A stretch of DNA of 64,000 nt from Lewinellaceae bacterium (lineage in GTDB: Bacteria; Bacteroidota; Bacteroidia; Chitinophagales; Saprospiraceae): positions 558,001 to 622,000 of the forward strand of contig JACJXX010000002.1 in the NCBI GenBank assembly GCA_020636435.1, given 5' to 3'. The first letter of the stretch is position 1, and every line of letters begins with the position of its first letter. Positions 48,949 to 57,977 of this stretch are shown here, piece by piece. The position numbers and the translations under genes are program-made. The notes under the pieces are model-generated. The model had not been told where the DNA came from. It ran no database searches and saw only the letters and a list, made by a program, of their open reading frames with translations.

Positions 48949-49066
48949 TCGTGATAGCCGACAGGCGAGCGGCAAAGCAGGGTTGGCGAGAGTCGCCAGC
49001 CGGCGACATCGGAAGTCGACAGGCGAGCGGCAAAGCAGGGCAGGCGAGCGTCGCCAGTCGGCAAAA
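48949..49066. repeat. REP-like cluster, two units
   Basis: Two tandem imperfect units beginning GCCGACAGGCGAGCGGCAAA and CGACAGGCGAGCGGCAAA, each followed by GCGAG(A)GTCGCCAG(C/T)CGGC, as at 1779-1839. Together with repeats K and F they fill the gene-free stretch 48749-49419. ORFs translated from this DNA are repeat-derived. Confidence 0.6.
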
Positions 49067-49205
49067 AAGGGGGCCGGCGAATGATGATGAAGGCCAGGGC
49101 GTAGCGCTCTTCCGTCGTGCCGGGGGTTTGGGAGAATTTGCCGGGTGATTTCCTGAGCACATCGCAGAAGCGTTTCGCCCGGCCGTTCATCATCCTGCTA
49201 TGTAG

Positions 49206-49408
49206 TACTACTTTGTTAACTTTAAAGGAGCGCGGACCTCCAGGTCCGCGAAGGCGGCCTTTGGCAGCCTTTTAAAAGGCAATATCGTACTAAAAACCTG
49301 CTTGAAGCAGGTTTACGCGGGCCTGGAGAGCCTGCCCCGTACCCAAAGGGTCGGGGCCCGCGCTCCAGGCCCTCCGCCCATGCAGAATTTTAAGTTAACA
49401 AAGTAGAA
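49206..49408. mobile_element. Hairpin-rich element F, copy 3, carrying the 27-bp micro-element
   Basis: Ends TACTACTTTG (49206) and CAAAGTAGAA (to 49408), with inner hairpins as in copy 1. A 27-bp insertion at 49329-49355 (AGCCTGCCCCGTACCC ... GTCGGG) splits the last GCCTGGAGGC hairpin. Confidence 0.7.
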
Positions 49409-49419
49409 GTAGCAAACCG

Positions 49420-49980
49420 CTACAAAATATCTTTATACAAAAAAGCCCCCGGAAAGTCCGCATCTGCCTTTTTCTCTTTGCCGCTCCACAACTCAATGTC
49501 GAAGCGGAAAACAGCGGTGCGCTTCCATTCCTCCGGGGTGGTAGGCCGGTAGTCCTCTCCGGGGCGGAGGTGCGGAAAGTATTTGTCGAGCAACATTTGC
49601 AGGGCAGCAAAGCTTTCTTCCTTGTCTTCTACAACCTGTACCTTGCCGAAGGCAGTCACGCCTTTGTACTCCACGCTCATCTCCAGGGCTTCTTTGGCCG
49701 GCAGCAAGCGGCCCATCTCACTGATGCTGAAACAAGCCCGGGGGTTCAGCTCCAATACGCTGCGGGTGCGGCCTTCCCGGGCAGTGTGGAAGTAAATGGC
49801 GTGGCGAGCCTCGTCGTAAACGAAAATATTGCTGTTGACGAAAGGCTGCCCCTCCTGGCTGAAAGCGAAGGCGCCGAAAGGCGCCCGGCCCAGGAAGGCC
49901 TTGATCCAGGCCTCGTCTTCTACGGCCCGGTCTTTGCGGCGCAATTCGTTGGGGGCCTGCTGTAAATAGGCTCTTGGCAT
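49420..49980 (-). CDS. Pyridoxamine 5'-phosphate oxidase family (FMN-binding split barrel) protein
   Basis: A 186-residue protein from ATG 49980. It has the split-barrel pattern of NimA/HugZ-type flavin or haem proteins: RAPFGAFAFSQEGQPFVNSNIFVYDE, AIYFHTAREGRTRSVLELNPRACFSISEMG, SVEYKGVTAFGKVQVVEDKEE. The catalytic features of true PNPOx are absent, so a role in PLP synthesis is unlikely. It may detoxify nitro compounds or bind FMN/F420/haem. The upstream ATG at 50037 adds a non-conserved tail only. Confidence 0.82.
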   Translation of the reverse strand: MPRAYLQQAPNELRRKDRAVEDEAWIKAFLGRAPFGAFAFSQEGQPFVNSNIFVYDEARHAIYFHTAREGRTRSVLELNPRACFSISEMGRLLPAKEALEMSVEYKGVTAFGKVQVVEDKEESFAALQMLLDKYFPHLRPGEDYRPTTPEEWKRTAVFRFDIELWSGKEKKADADFPGAFLYKDIL

Positions 49981-50176
49981 GTTGAATGACTTTTTTCTGC
50001 AAAGAAAAGGGCAAATTGGTTTGGTGTAAAGAGCCAATTTTTGGAAAATGATAAGGCCAATTTGAATTTTGATTTGGCGCTATGGCCTGGGGGCATTGGG
50101 AAGGCCTGGCCTCAGGCGTGCAGGGAGGTACATCGCACATCAAACATCAAACGTCAAACATCAAACATCAAACGTC

Positions 50177-52090
50177 CTACCTCCCCTCCAGCGCCACCAC
50201 CGGCAACACCACAAACGAGGGCCGCCCTGCCGAATGATAAACCGTATTATCCGCCTTCACCTTCCTCCGGCTGGTTTCAAAGGGTTCGCCCGTGTTGGGG
50301 TTGACGTCCCAGCGGGGGAAGTTGCTGCTGGAAATGTCGACCCGGATGCGGTGCCCCTTTTTGAAAACGTTCGCCGTGGGGAACGGCTCGATGGCAAGTT
50401 CGTACACCTCTCCCGGAGCGATGAGGCCCCGCTCGTGACGCCCGTTGCGGTAGCTCAGGCGCACGATGGCGTCGGTGAGGTTCATATCGAAGCCGCCGGG
50501 GAAATCCTCGCTGGGCGGATACACGTCCAGCAGTTTGACGGTAAAGTCGGTGTCTTCGGCGGTGGAGGAGGCATAAAGCCGTACCGTAATGGGGCCGATT
50601 ACCTGAACCTCTTCCTCCAAGGGTTCGGTTTGGAACACAACCACATCGCTTCGCGCCCGCAGCGGAAGGTAAGGAGGGCGGCAGCCGACAAAATCGGGCC
50701 GTTCCCGCTGGTCGTAGGCGCCGTCCTTCACCCGGGCCGAGACATTGCCGCCCAGAGTGGGCACCGGATGTTCGGGGTCGAAGGTGTAGGTGGTGGAGGG
50801 AGCCGCCTGGCCTGGAAGATCAGCGCTCAGGCTTCCGTCGGCGTGCAAGTAAAAAGTATCAGGTTTCGCCTCGGGCAGGGGCCAGCCATCGGCCTCCATC
50901 CAATATCCGCCATGATTCAGCCGGCCGGCCTCGTTTTTGCTGCCGTCGCCGGTTCCCATCACAAAGAGTTGCACGGGTTTTTCCGGTATGCCTTTCGCTT
51001 TCTTCCCTTTGAGCAGGTAGTCGAACCAGCGGATCTGGAAGCCGCTGTGGAAATCGGCAATCACCGCTTCCGGCCCGAAGTCCACATCGCCGGCGTAGGT
51101 GCGTTCGTTGCCGCTGTGCGTCCAGGGCCCGACGATGAGCCACTTGGGAGAAGATTGCCGCCGGGACAGTTCCACGTAGTTCTCTATGGTCCCGCCCAGA
51201 AAGATATCGTACCATCCGCCGACGTGCACCATGGGCACATCCGCCGTCTGGCCATAGTATTCCTCCCAGTTGATCCCTATTTCCTTCCAGTAATCATCGT
51301 AGTCGCCATGGGTGTATTCTTCAAGCAGGTAACTTTCGAAATTCGGTGCAATGGAGAGCGGGTTGAGCCCACGGCGAAAAGGCCAGGCGTGGTACCAGTC
51401 GTCGACCTGCTCGCGTTCGAAATGCGCCTTAACGACGGGGTCGTCGATCTCAATCGGGATTTGCCGAAAGGCCCAGGTGAGTTCCCTGCCCAGTTCGAAG
51501 GCGCCGCCCTGCCGCACGGCGTGATCCCAGGCGTTGGCCATGCCCCCCATGTTGATGATCATGGCAGACAGGCCGGCGGGCCGGAGCTTGGAGGCGTCGG
51601 CCTGCGTGTGCGCCCCGTATGAGGTACCCCACATGGCCACCCGCCCGTCCACATAAGGCAGGCGCGCCAGCCATTCCACCGTATGCGCGCCGTCGGGGGC
51701 TTCCAGGGGGTTGTATTTGGTAAAGGCCCCGCCGGAGTCGTAACGCCCGCGCAGGTCCTGCAGGGCCACCACATAACCCTGGCTGGCAAAGTAAGCGGCC
51801 TGAGCGATGAACCGCTCGCCCGATTTCCCGTAGGGCGTGCGCTGCAACAACAGGGGCAGAGGTTCCTTCAGCGGTTGCCCGTCAACCGCCGGGCGGTAGA
51901 TGTCGGTGGCCAGCAGCACGCTGTCGCCCGCCGGGATCATGACGTTGTGCTCCATCACCACCTTGCTCAGCGCTTCCTGCCCGTAGGCTGGGATAAGCAG
52001 GCCGGCCAGCAGCGCCATTGCCAGAATAAGGAGCCGGCGCCAGCTTTCCTGCTGTTTTGAGGCGGCTCGCCTTTGTTGTCCTTTTTTCAT
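50177..52090 (-). CDS. Secreted CocE/NonD family hydrolase (X-Pro dipeptidyl-peptidase-like)
   Basis: A 637-residue serine hydrolase with an N-terminal export signal (LLILAMALLAGLLIPAYG). The nucleophile motif is VAMWGTSYGAHTQ (G-x-S-Y-G). The alpha/beta-hydrolase core is followed by a C-terminal jelly-roll with DFTVKLLDVYPPSEDFPGG, RHERGLIAPGEVYELAIEPFPTANVFKKGHRIRVDISSSNFPRWDVNPNTG, a hallmark of the CocE/NonD and PepX group. It cleaves esters, amides or X-Pro dipeptides. The exact substrate is not clear. The ATG at 52090 is used, since an earlier frame opening is TTG. Confidence 0.9.
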   Translation of the reverse strand: MKKGQQRRAASKQQESWRRLLILAMALLAGLLIPAYGQEALSKVVMEHNVMIPAGDSVLLATDIYRPAVDGQPLKEPLPLLLQRTPYGKSGERFIAQAAYFASQGYVVALQDLRGRYDSGGAFTKYNPLEAPDGAHTVEWLARLPYVDGRVAMWGTSYGAHTQADASKLRPAGLSAMIINMGGMANAWDHAVRQGGAFELGRELTWAFRQIPIEIDDPVVKAHFEREQVDDWYHAWPFRRGLNPLSIAPNFESYLLEEYTHGDYDDYWKEIGINWEEYYGQTADVPMVHVGGWYDIFLGGTIENYVELSRRQSSPKWLIVGPWTHSGNERTYAGDVDFGPEAVIADFHSGFQIRWFDYLLKGKKAKGIPEKPVQLFVMGTGDGSKNEAGRLNHGGYWMEADGWPLPEAKPDTFYLHADGSLSADLPGQAAPSTTYTFDPEHPVPTLGGNVSARVKDGAYDQRERPDFVGCRPPYLPLRARSDVVVFQTEPLEEEVQVIGPITVRLYASSTAEDTDFTVKLLDVYPPSEDFPGGFDMNLTDAIVRLSYRNGRHERGLIAPGEVYELAIEPFPTANVFKKGHRIRVDISSSNFPRWDVNPNTGEPFETSRRKVKADNTVYHSAGRPSFVVLPVVALEGR

Positions 52091-52231
52091 AATCAAGCCT
52101 TGAAGGGGGAGATTTATTTAATTTATTTTTAGATTCGTAAAATATCCATTTAATAGCATGGCCACAACCTTTAATTTTCCTCCCACTAAATAATTGTTGC
52201 CCGTTGCGGTAACCTAAAAACGATCCGGGAA

Positions 52232-52639
52232 ATGAAGACACTTCTTATTGTAGTTCTTTTCGTCGCGTGGTCGGCCAAAGATGCTGCCGAGGCGCGGTAG
52301 GCCGGCGGTGGCAAGAGCATCGTCTACGATCATTCGAAAGATTCGCAGCCGGCGCCTGTTCGGATCCATCCCGAAGATTTGATCGTTTACGAACTGCACG
52401 TCCAAGATTACACCGCTCGGATTCAATCGCTTGATCCCGCCAAACGTGGCCAGCCCTTCACCGTGGACAACCTTGACGATTGGTCACAAGGGGACTGGAA
52501 AATCCTGGCCCGATCCTGGTTCGGCGGCGATGCCGACTTCGGCGATGTCGATAACTGGGAAGCCACCTGCCCGGCCGCAGGCGCCTCGATAGAGATAAAA
52601 GCGCGTTCTTTGGCTGTTTTGGTCAGTGATAATGACTGA
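52232..52639 (+). pseudogene. Remnant of a glycoside hydrolase family 13 (pullulanase-like) gene
   Basis: The frame begins with a signal-like MKTLLIVVLFVAWSAK (52232), meets TAG at 52298, then continues in the same frame with SIVYDHSKDSQPAPVRIHPEDLIVYELHVQDYTARI, which matches the start of the GH13 catalytic domain. It jumps directly to the C-terminal beta-domain end (SIEIKARSLAVLVSD). The catalytic barrel between them is missing, so a large internal deletion plus a nonsense mutation have left only the ends. The 3' end at 52639 is the natural stop. Confidence 0.65.
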
Positions 52640-52780
52640 GCATATTCTGTGTAAATGTTATTCAGAAAAAGCTATCGGGGAATGCCAGCCAGATTTCGCA
52701 GTCGGGGAAAGGCCTTTCGGCTTCGGGTACAGTTCAACATGGCAGAACCGAAATTTTTTTCTTGAGAATTAACAGCCTCA

Positions 52781-52822
52781 CCTCAACCTCAACCTCAACC
52801 TCAACCTCAACCTCAACCTCAA
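52781..52822. repeat. Hexanucleotide repeat (CCTCAA)7
   Basis: Seven uninterrupted CCTCAA units, preceded by a partial CCTCA. It lies between the amylase remnant and sufU. Confidence 0.85.
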
Positions 52823-52857
52823 CCACCCTGTACGCTCCCGCTACCGGGCAAGCAACC

Positions 52858-53292
52858 TCAACCCTCCCGTTCCTCCAAAAACGCCCCCATCTCCTCCCAG
52901 CTCAACGTAGCGCACTTCATCCGCCCGGGAAAGGCCCGCGCCGCGGTGAAGGCAGCCAATTCTTCGTCATCGGCTTCCGGCGCCCCCTCCTCCGCCTGAA
53001 GCATAGCCAGAAATTCCCGGCACAACGCCAGGCCTTCCTCCGCCGGCTGGCCTTCGAGCTTTTTTACCAGGACCGATGCCGAAGCCTTGGAAATGGCGCA
53101 GCCATAACCGTGAAAGCTCAGTTGGCTGATCTTTCCGTCCTCTATTTCAAAGAACAGCTGAAATTTGTCGCCGCAGAGAGGATTGTAGGCTTCCAGCACA
53201 TAGGTAGCCTGCTCATTTTTTTCAAAATGAACCGGTGTTTTGTGGTGCTTCAGGATAACGGATTGGTAGAGTTGCTTGAGTCGGTCGTTCAT
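52858..53292 (-). CDS. sufU: SufU-type iron-sulfur scaffold/sulfur-transfer protein
   Basis: A 144-residue protein. The zinc/cluster ligands are C40 and D42 (NPLCGDKF), C65 (GYGCAISKAS) and C127 (RMKCATLSW), the set seen in SufU, which accepts persulfide from SufS. The length is SufU-like, with the extra stretch before the third Cys that IscU lacks. It is on the same strand as sufS (54067-55278) but 775 bp downstream. The gap is filled by repeats and two MITEs, so a former sufS-sufU operon has been stretched by insertions. Confidence 0.9.
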   Translation of the reverse strand: MNDRLKQLYQSVILKHHKTPVHFEKNEQATYVLEAYNPLCGDKFQLFFEIEDGKISQLSFHGYGCAISKASASVLVKKLEGQPAEEGLALCREFLAMLQAEEGAPEADDEELAAFTAARAFPGRMKCATLSWEEMGAFLEEREG

Positions 53293-53396
53293 AATTAGTG
53301 TATCAGGGTGTTTGTGTGTCAGTGTATCAGTGAGGGCACTCCGGAAAGTCTAGTTTGGAACTCCGGCGCCCAATAATGGGAAATTTTATTTGGACT

Positions 53397-53505
53397 CCAC
53401 CCCCTGACCCCCGCCAGCGGGGGAAAACACACCCCTGAATCGGAGGAAATGTCCCCCGCTGGCGGAGCCTGTCCCGAACGAGTTTCGGGAGGATTTAGGG
53501 GGTGG
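53397..53505. repeat. Palindromic intergenic repeat H, copy 2, with a 27-bp insertion
   Basis: Inverted ends CCACCCCCTGACCCC and GGATTTAGGGGGTGG enclose CCGCCAGCGGGGG and CCCCCGCTGGCGG. Unlike copy 1, a 27-bp block (53466-53492, AGCCTGTCCCGAAC...CGGGAGG) sits inside the right arm. Confidence 0.6.
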
Positions 53506-53651
53506 ACAAAATGTTCTTCGGCATCAATAGTTTCCAGAGCACCCTCATCAGGGGATCAGGGTGTCAAGCAGGGGGCAAAACTGGAACTGTTCAAAAAACT
53601 GTGTCAACTTGGTTGTAAACCATTGATTTCCAGGATACCTTTGAACCTTAA

Positions 53652-53776
53652 GGCTACCCGTCTAGCGTTGGACAATAGCTGCCGGGGTTGTGTACGGTGT
53701 ACGGGCCCACCGTTGGCTAATGGCTGTGTACGGTGTACGTAGCACCACCTGGCTGTCCAACATTAGAACGGTTGCC
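53652..53776. mobile_element. MITE family M, copy B (125 bp), 8-bp target duplication
   Basis: Same length and ends as copy A at 5761-5885 and similar inside. AACCTTAA flanks it at 53644-53651 and 53777-53784. Confidence 0.85.
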
Positions 53777-53784
53777 AACCTTAA

Positions 53785-53926
53785 GGCCACCGTTCTACGT
53801 TGGACAGTTCTTAGTTGTTAGTTGGCAGTTGTTTGGATATAAGAGTCTATAATCTATTAGCCATCAATGATCTATAATGACTGACAACGATCAACCGCCT
53901 CTTCGTCCAACCTTAGACGGGTAGCC
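53785..53926. mobile_element. MITE family M, copy C (142 bp), adjacent to copy B
   Basis: Terminal repeats (GGCCACCGTTCTACGTTGGAC and GTCCAACCTTAGACGGGTAGC) match the family, but the interior is unrelated to copies A and B. It is flanked by AACCTTAA at 53777-53784 and 53927-53934, so copy B and copy C share one duplication between them. Confidence 0.85.
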
Positions 53927-54066
53927 AACCTTAAACACAGAACTTTGAACACTCCCGCAAAACTTGACCATGGCATTTTGAATCTTCCCATTTACCTGTC
54001 CCCGATACACTAAAACACTGCTCTCTGATACACTAAAACCCTGCTTACGCTCCAAATACTTCGCTA

Positions 54067-55278
54067 TCAACCTAGGAAAAACTGCTGTATAGCCTTCAAA
54101 CTTTGAGCCAGCCGCTCTATCTCCGACAGGTCATTGTAAATGGTAAAGGAAGCCCGGGTAGTGCCGGCAATCCCAAAAAAATCCATAATGGGTTGGGTGC
54201 AGTGGTGGCCGGCCCGGACGGCGATCTGCTCTTCCGCCAGGAAGGTAGCCACATCGTGCGGGTGGACGTTTTCCAGGACAAACGAGACGATGGCAGTGGA
54301 TTCGGCTGCATTTCCGATCATGGTCAGGCCGTCGATGCGGGCCAATTCCTCCCGGGCGGCTTGCCCCAGCTTTTTCAGGTGCTGTTGTATTTCATTTTTA
54401 TCCAATGCCTGCAGAAAATCTACTGCCGCTCCCAGCCCGATGACCCCGGCGATGGGCGTGGTGCCGGCCTCGAAACGTTGGGGCGGCTCGGCGAAGGTAG
54501 TTTCTTCGAAAGCCACATCGCGGATCATGTCTCCGCCAAACTGCCAGGGCGGCATGGCAGCCAGGCGCTCTTCCTTGCCGTACAGGATGCCCACCCCGGT
54601 GGGGCCGTACATTTTATGGCCGGAAAAGACGAGGAAATCCACATCCAGTGCCCGCACGTCTATCGGGAAGTGGGCGATGCTCTGGGCGCCGTCTACCAGC
54701 ACGGGAACGCCCTGCTGGTGGGCCAGGGCGATCATTTCTTCAATGGGGTTGACCGTGCCCAGGGTGTTGGAAACGTGCACCAGGGCCACCATGCGGGTGC
54801 GGGGGGAGAGCATTTCGCGGTAAGCAGCCAGGTCGAGCACGCCATCTTTACCCATGGGAACCACCCGCAGTTTTGCCCCTTTCCTCTTGCAGGCCATTTG
54901 CCAGGGGATGAGGTTGGCGTGGTGTTCCATGTAGGAGATCACTACTTCATCGCCGGCCTGCAGGCGCGGTTCCAGGAAGGACTGAGCCACCAGATTGATG
55001 CCGGCGGTCGTCCCGCTGGTATAAACGATGGTTTCCGGTTTCGGCGCGCCGATCAGCCCCGCCACTTTTTGCCGAACGCCCTCGTACTGCTGCGTGGCAC
55101 GGGCCGCCAGCTCGTAGACGCCCCGGTGGATGTTGGCGTTGCCCTTCTCGTAAAAGTTGGCGATGGAATCAATTACGGCCTTCGGTTTCTGCGTCGTGGA
55201 GGCATTGTCCAGATAAGCCAACTGCGGGTAGTGGGAGAAGATGGGAAACTGCCGCCGAATTTTTCCTGCGTCGAACAT
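54067..55278 (-). CDS. sufS: Cysteine desulfurase SufS
   Basis: A 403-residue PLP enzyme that removes sulfur from cysteine for iron-sulfur cluster assembly. The PLP lysine is K222 in SGHKMYGPTG, and the persulfide cysteine is C360 in VRAGHHCTQP, the type II (SufS/CsdA) arrangement. The N-terminus QLAYLDNASTTQKP and TSGTTAGINLVAQSF are typical. It is paired with sufU downstream on the same strand. The start at 55278 matches the usual N-terminus. SufBCD are not in the window. Confidence 0.93.
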   Translation of the reverse strand: MFDAGKIRRQFPIFSHYPQLAYLDNASTTQKPKAVIDSIANFYEKGNANIHRGVYELAARATQQYEGVRQKVAGLIGAPKPETIVYTSGTTAGINLVAQSFLEPRLQAGDEVVISYMEHHANLIPWQMACKRKGAKLRVVPMGKDGVLDLAAYREMLSPRTRMVALVHVSNTLGTVNPIEEMIALAHQQGVPVLVDGAQSIAHFPIDVRALDVDFLVFSGHKMYGPTGVGILYGKEERLAAMPPWQFGGDMIRDVAFEETTFAEPPQRFEAGTTPIAGVIGLGAAVDFLQALDKNEIQQHLKKLGQAAREELARIDGLTMIGNAAESTAIVSFVLENVHPHDVATFLAEEQIAVRAGHHCTQPIMDFFGIAGTTRASFTIYNDLSEIERLAQSLKAIQQFFLG

Positions 55279-55609
55279 GGTTTTATGATCCTTTCGAGAA
55301 AATGTGCATTTTCATTGTCCTCCGGAATGAAATGGTTGTACAATTAACTATGAGGTTGGGGAAATAGTTTTGGGATAAGGGCCTGGACTTTGGAGATATC
55401 CCTGTTTGAAGTCGGAAGTCGGAAGTGGGAAGTCGGAATCTTTGAAATAATAAAGGAACTTTGCAGGGGAGAGTTCAACGTTCTGTGCCCAAAGTTCAAA
55501 GTCACGTCTTAAAAACCTGGTTTTCAGGATAACTTTGAACGCCGAACACCAAACTTTGAACAGTACCCTTTGCAGTTCATTGCCTGATTTGCTATTTTTA
55601 GCCCAAAAT
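55279..55609. other. Gene-free stretch between sufS and the M28 peptidase
   Basis: It contains a minisatellite of the GGAAGTCGGAAGTGGGAAG type (about 55409-55438) and an imperfect repeat with CAAAGTTCAAAGT/AACTTTGAAC motifs (55490-55565) shared with 53930-53960 and 60288-60305. No promoter could be fixed. Confidence 0.4.
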
Positions 55610-57169
55610 ATGCGCCACTTTTGCTCCCTCTTCTTTTTTTTGGTTGGCCTTCTTTCGCTCAGTGCCCAAAACCAACTGCCCACAGTGACCATCCAGGACA
55701 TCAGCCTGGACGAAACCGCCCAGTCCCTCCTCCTTACTTTCGACGTCGAGGACGCTGAAAGCGACGAGGTGGAACTCTTTTTTCTCGCCTCTGACGACAG
55801 CGGCCAAACCTTCCGCCTCAACACCGAAAGCGCCAGCGGCGATATCGGTTACCCTATCGCGCCGGGCGCCGGCAAGCAGATAAGCTGGAATTATGCCGGC
55901 AGCATCCCGCAGGCAGGCGAATACGTGCTCAAAGTGGTGGCCGACGATCGCTTCCCGCTCGATGTTCAGGAGATGGCCGATCAGGTGGACAGCAACCTGC
56001 TGCGCGAGCGCCTCAGCCACATCGTCGGCCGGCGCCATTATACGGTGGCTCCCGAGAAGCTCGACGAAACCCGCGACACCATCGAACAGGCCTTCCTGCA
56101 GTACGGGCTGCAAACCTACCGGCAGAACTTTCCCTATATTGTCTACACCGGGCAGAACATCATCGGCACCCTGCCCGGCGCCACTGAAGACGAGGCGGTG
56201 ATCATCGTCGACGGGCACTACGATACCGTCGCCGGCTCGCCGGGGGCGGATGACAACGGCACTGCCGTCGTCGGCGTGCTGGAAGCAGCGCGCATCCTCT
56301 CCCGGTACCGCTTTGCTAAAACCCTCCGTTTCATTGGCTTCGACCTGGAGGAAGTAGGGCTGCGGGGCAGCCGGTACTACGTGGAAAACCGAAACCTGGA
56401 AGAGGATATTCAGGGCGTGCTCAATATGGAAATGATCGGCTACTACACCGAGGCACCCAACAGCCAAACCTTGCCTCCCGGCTTCAACCTGCTCTTTCCG
56501 GACGCCTATCAGGCGATAAGCGGCAATGAATTCCGGGGAGACTTCCTCACCAATATCACCGTACAGTCTTTTGCCCCCCTGAGCAACCGCTTTCTGGCCG
56601 CCGCTGCCCAGTACGTACCGGAACTCAGGATAGTCTCTGCCACCGCTCCCGACAACCTGGTGCCGGATGACTTTACCCGCAGCGACCACGCCTACTTCTG
56701 GCAGGACAGCATCGCCGCCCTCTTCCTCACCGACGGTGCCGAATTCCGCAATCCCAACTACCACCGCAGCAGCGACACCCTGGAAACCATCAACTTCACC
56801 TTCATGAGCCGGGTGGTGAAGGCCGTAATCGCCACCGCCGCCGAACTGGCCGGGCCGCAGCACAGCGGCGAGGCTACCGCCACGGTGCAGGTTGCCGTCG
56901 GCGCCGAGCACCTGCACCAGTTGGATTGTTTTTACACGGTGTCGCCTAATCCTGCCCGGGAGGAGTTGCGCCTTCGCTTCGGGCAATGCCGGGAGGGTTG
57001 GCTGGCGGCCGAACTGATTAATTTGCAGGGGCAGCGGGTGCTGAGTAGGCAAGTCAACCCGCAGGAAGGCAATCTGGTAATCGCTACCGATCGCCTGCCC
57101 TCGGGCGTATACTGGCTGCGGCTGAGCAACGGGGAGTTTTTCAGCGGGCAGAAGGTGGTGGTGGAGTGA
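55610..57169 (+). CDS. Secreted M28 family zinc peptidase with T9SS sorting domain
   Basis: A 519-residue protein from ATG 55610, where a clear signal peptide begins (MRHFCSLFFFLVGLLSLSAQ). An N-terminal beta domain is followed by the M28 aminopeptidase fold with zinc ligands in VIIVDGHYDTVAGSPGADDNGTAV (H and D), FIGFDLEEVGLRGS (catalytic E/metal), and later DHAYFWQDSIAALFLTDGAEFRNPNYH. The C-terminus is a type IX secretion domain (YTVSPNPAREELRLRFG ... LPSGVYWLRLSNGEFFSGQKVVVE). It would be exported through the Por machinery and cleave peptides outside the cell. A longer frame opening at 55535 lacks a signal peptide at its start. Confidence 0.9.
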   Translation: MRHFCSLFFFLVGLLSLSAQNQLPTVTIQDISLDETAQSLLLTFDVEDAESDEVELFFLASDDSGQTFRLNTESASGDIGYPIAPGAGKQISWNYAGSIPQAGEYVLKVVADDRFPLDVQEMADQVDSNLLRERLSHIVGRRHYTVAPEKLDETRDTIEQAFLQYGLQTYRQNFPYIVYTGQNIIGTLPGATEDEAVIIVDGHYDTVAGSPGADDNGTAVVGVLEAARILSRYRFAKTLRFIGFDLEEVGLRGSRYYVENRNLEEDIQGVLNMEMIGYYTEAPNSQTLPPGFNLLFPDAYQAISGNEFRGDFLTNITVQSFAPLSNRFLAAAAQYVPELRIVSATAPDNLVPDDFTRSDHAYFWQDSIAALFLTDGAEFRNPNYHRSSDTLETINFTFMSRVVKAVIATAAELAGPQHSGEATATVQVAVGAEHLHQLDCFYTVSPNPAREELRLRFGQCREGWLAAELINLQGQRVLSRQVNPQEGNLVIATDRLPSGVYWLRLSNGEFFSGQKVVVE

Positions 57170-57359
57170 GGGGTAAATGTTGAATGTATGCCAAAAGGAA
57201 AAACATTTCCCGTTCAAAGATTCAGGCCTCGAAAGGTGGCTTATCAATATGCAAGAGCCTCAAAGGCACGGTAAGGCGCCTATGGTAGTGAAAATTTGAA
57301 CCAGCCGGCAAAATGCAACCAAACCCGAAGGTTCGCGTTATTGACAAAAACGCCGGCCT

Positions 57360-57977
57360 GTGACTGATTTGGAACTGCTAAAAAAAATCAAAGAAGACCC
57401 TGCGGCTTTTTCCGGGATTTTCAAATTGTACTACAAACCGATTTTCGGTTATGTCCTGCGCAGGACAGGCGATTTTGACGATACGGCAGATGTTGCAGCC
57501 AGCACTTTTTTAAAAGCGTTCATCCACATTAAAAATTTTTCTTATCGGGGCATTTCCATAAAAGTATGGCTTTACCGCATTGCAACGAATGAGGTGAATC
57601 AGTTTTTCAGATATAAAAAAAAGCACGAGGCGCTGTTCGAGCGGATGGCTCCCGAGGATCATGAACAATTTAGAAATTTCCTGGATCAGGACAAAGAGGA
57701 GCTGGAGATGGAACTGCAAAAGAACCAACAGTTCCTGAGCATCCTTGATGCCCTGAAAACATTGCCCGCCAAATACCAGGAAGTCATTGCACTGCGGTAC
57801 TTCGAAGGAAAGGACAATAAAGAAATTGCGGATCGGAGAGCAAACCTATTCTTCCTTACTCTTTTTTCTTGTGATTCCAGCCTTGTTTATCGCCATAAAT
57901 TTCCAGAGCATCAGAAAGATTTATTTCCTGTCTGGCCGCCCCCAGGCTGTGCCTTTTCTGGGAATGGTGTGGTTTAA
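57360..57977 (+). pseudogene. ECF sigma factor truncated in region 4 by a deletion
   Basis: Starting at GTG 57360, residues 1-155 are a normal sigma-70/ECF protein: region 2 (FSGIFKLYYKPIFGYVLRRTGDFDDTADVAASTFLKAF) and the start of region 4 (LKTLPAKYQEVIALRYFEGKDNKEIAD). At about 57835 the region 4 helix-turn-helix breaks off into unrelated residues (RRANLFFLTLF...). From this point the +1 frame is the tail of a membrane protein, so a deletion has joined two genes out of frame. Without its -35-binding helix the sigma factor should not recognise promoters. Confidence 0.75.

Noticed and set aside
48845..49193. Open frames on the minus strand reading LRKSPGKFSQTPG and RSPVGYHE
   Set aside because: Most of the translation comes from the REP-like units, the same peptide RSPVGYH appears from the repeat at 1779-1839, and no homologous protein is recognised.
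52762..52857. A protein start with TSTSTSTSTSTS repeats
   Set aside because: It is the translation of the CCTCAA hexamer array, and the rest of the frame is antisense to sufU.
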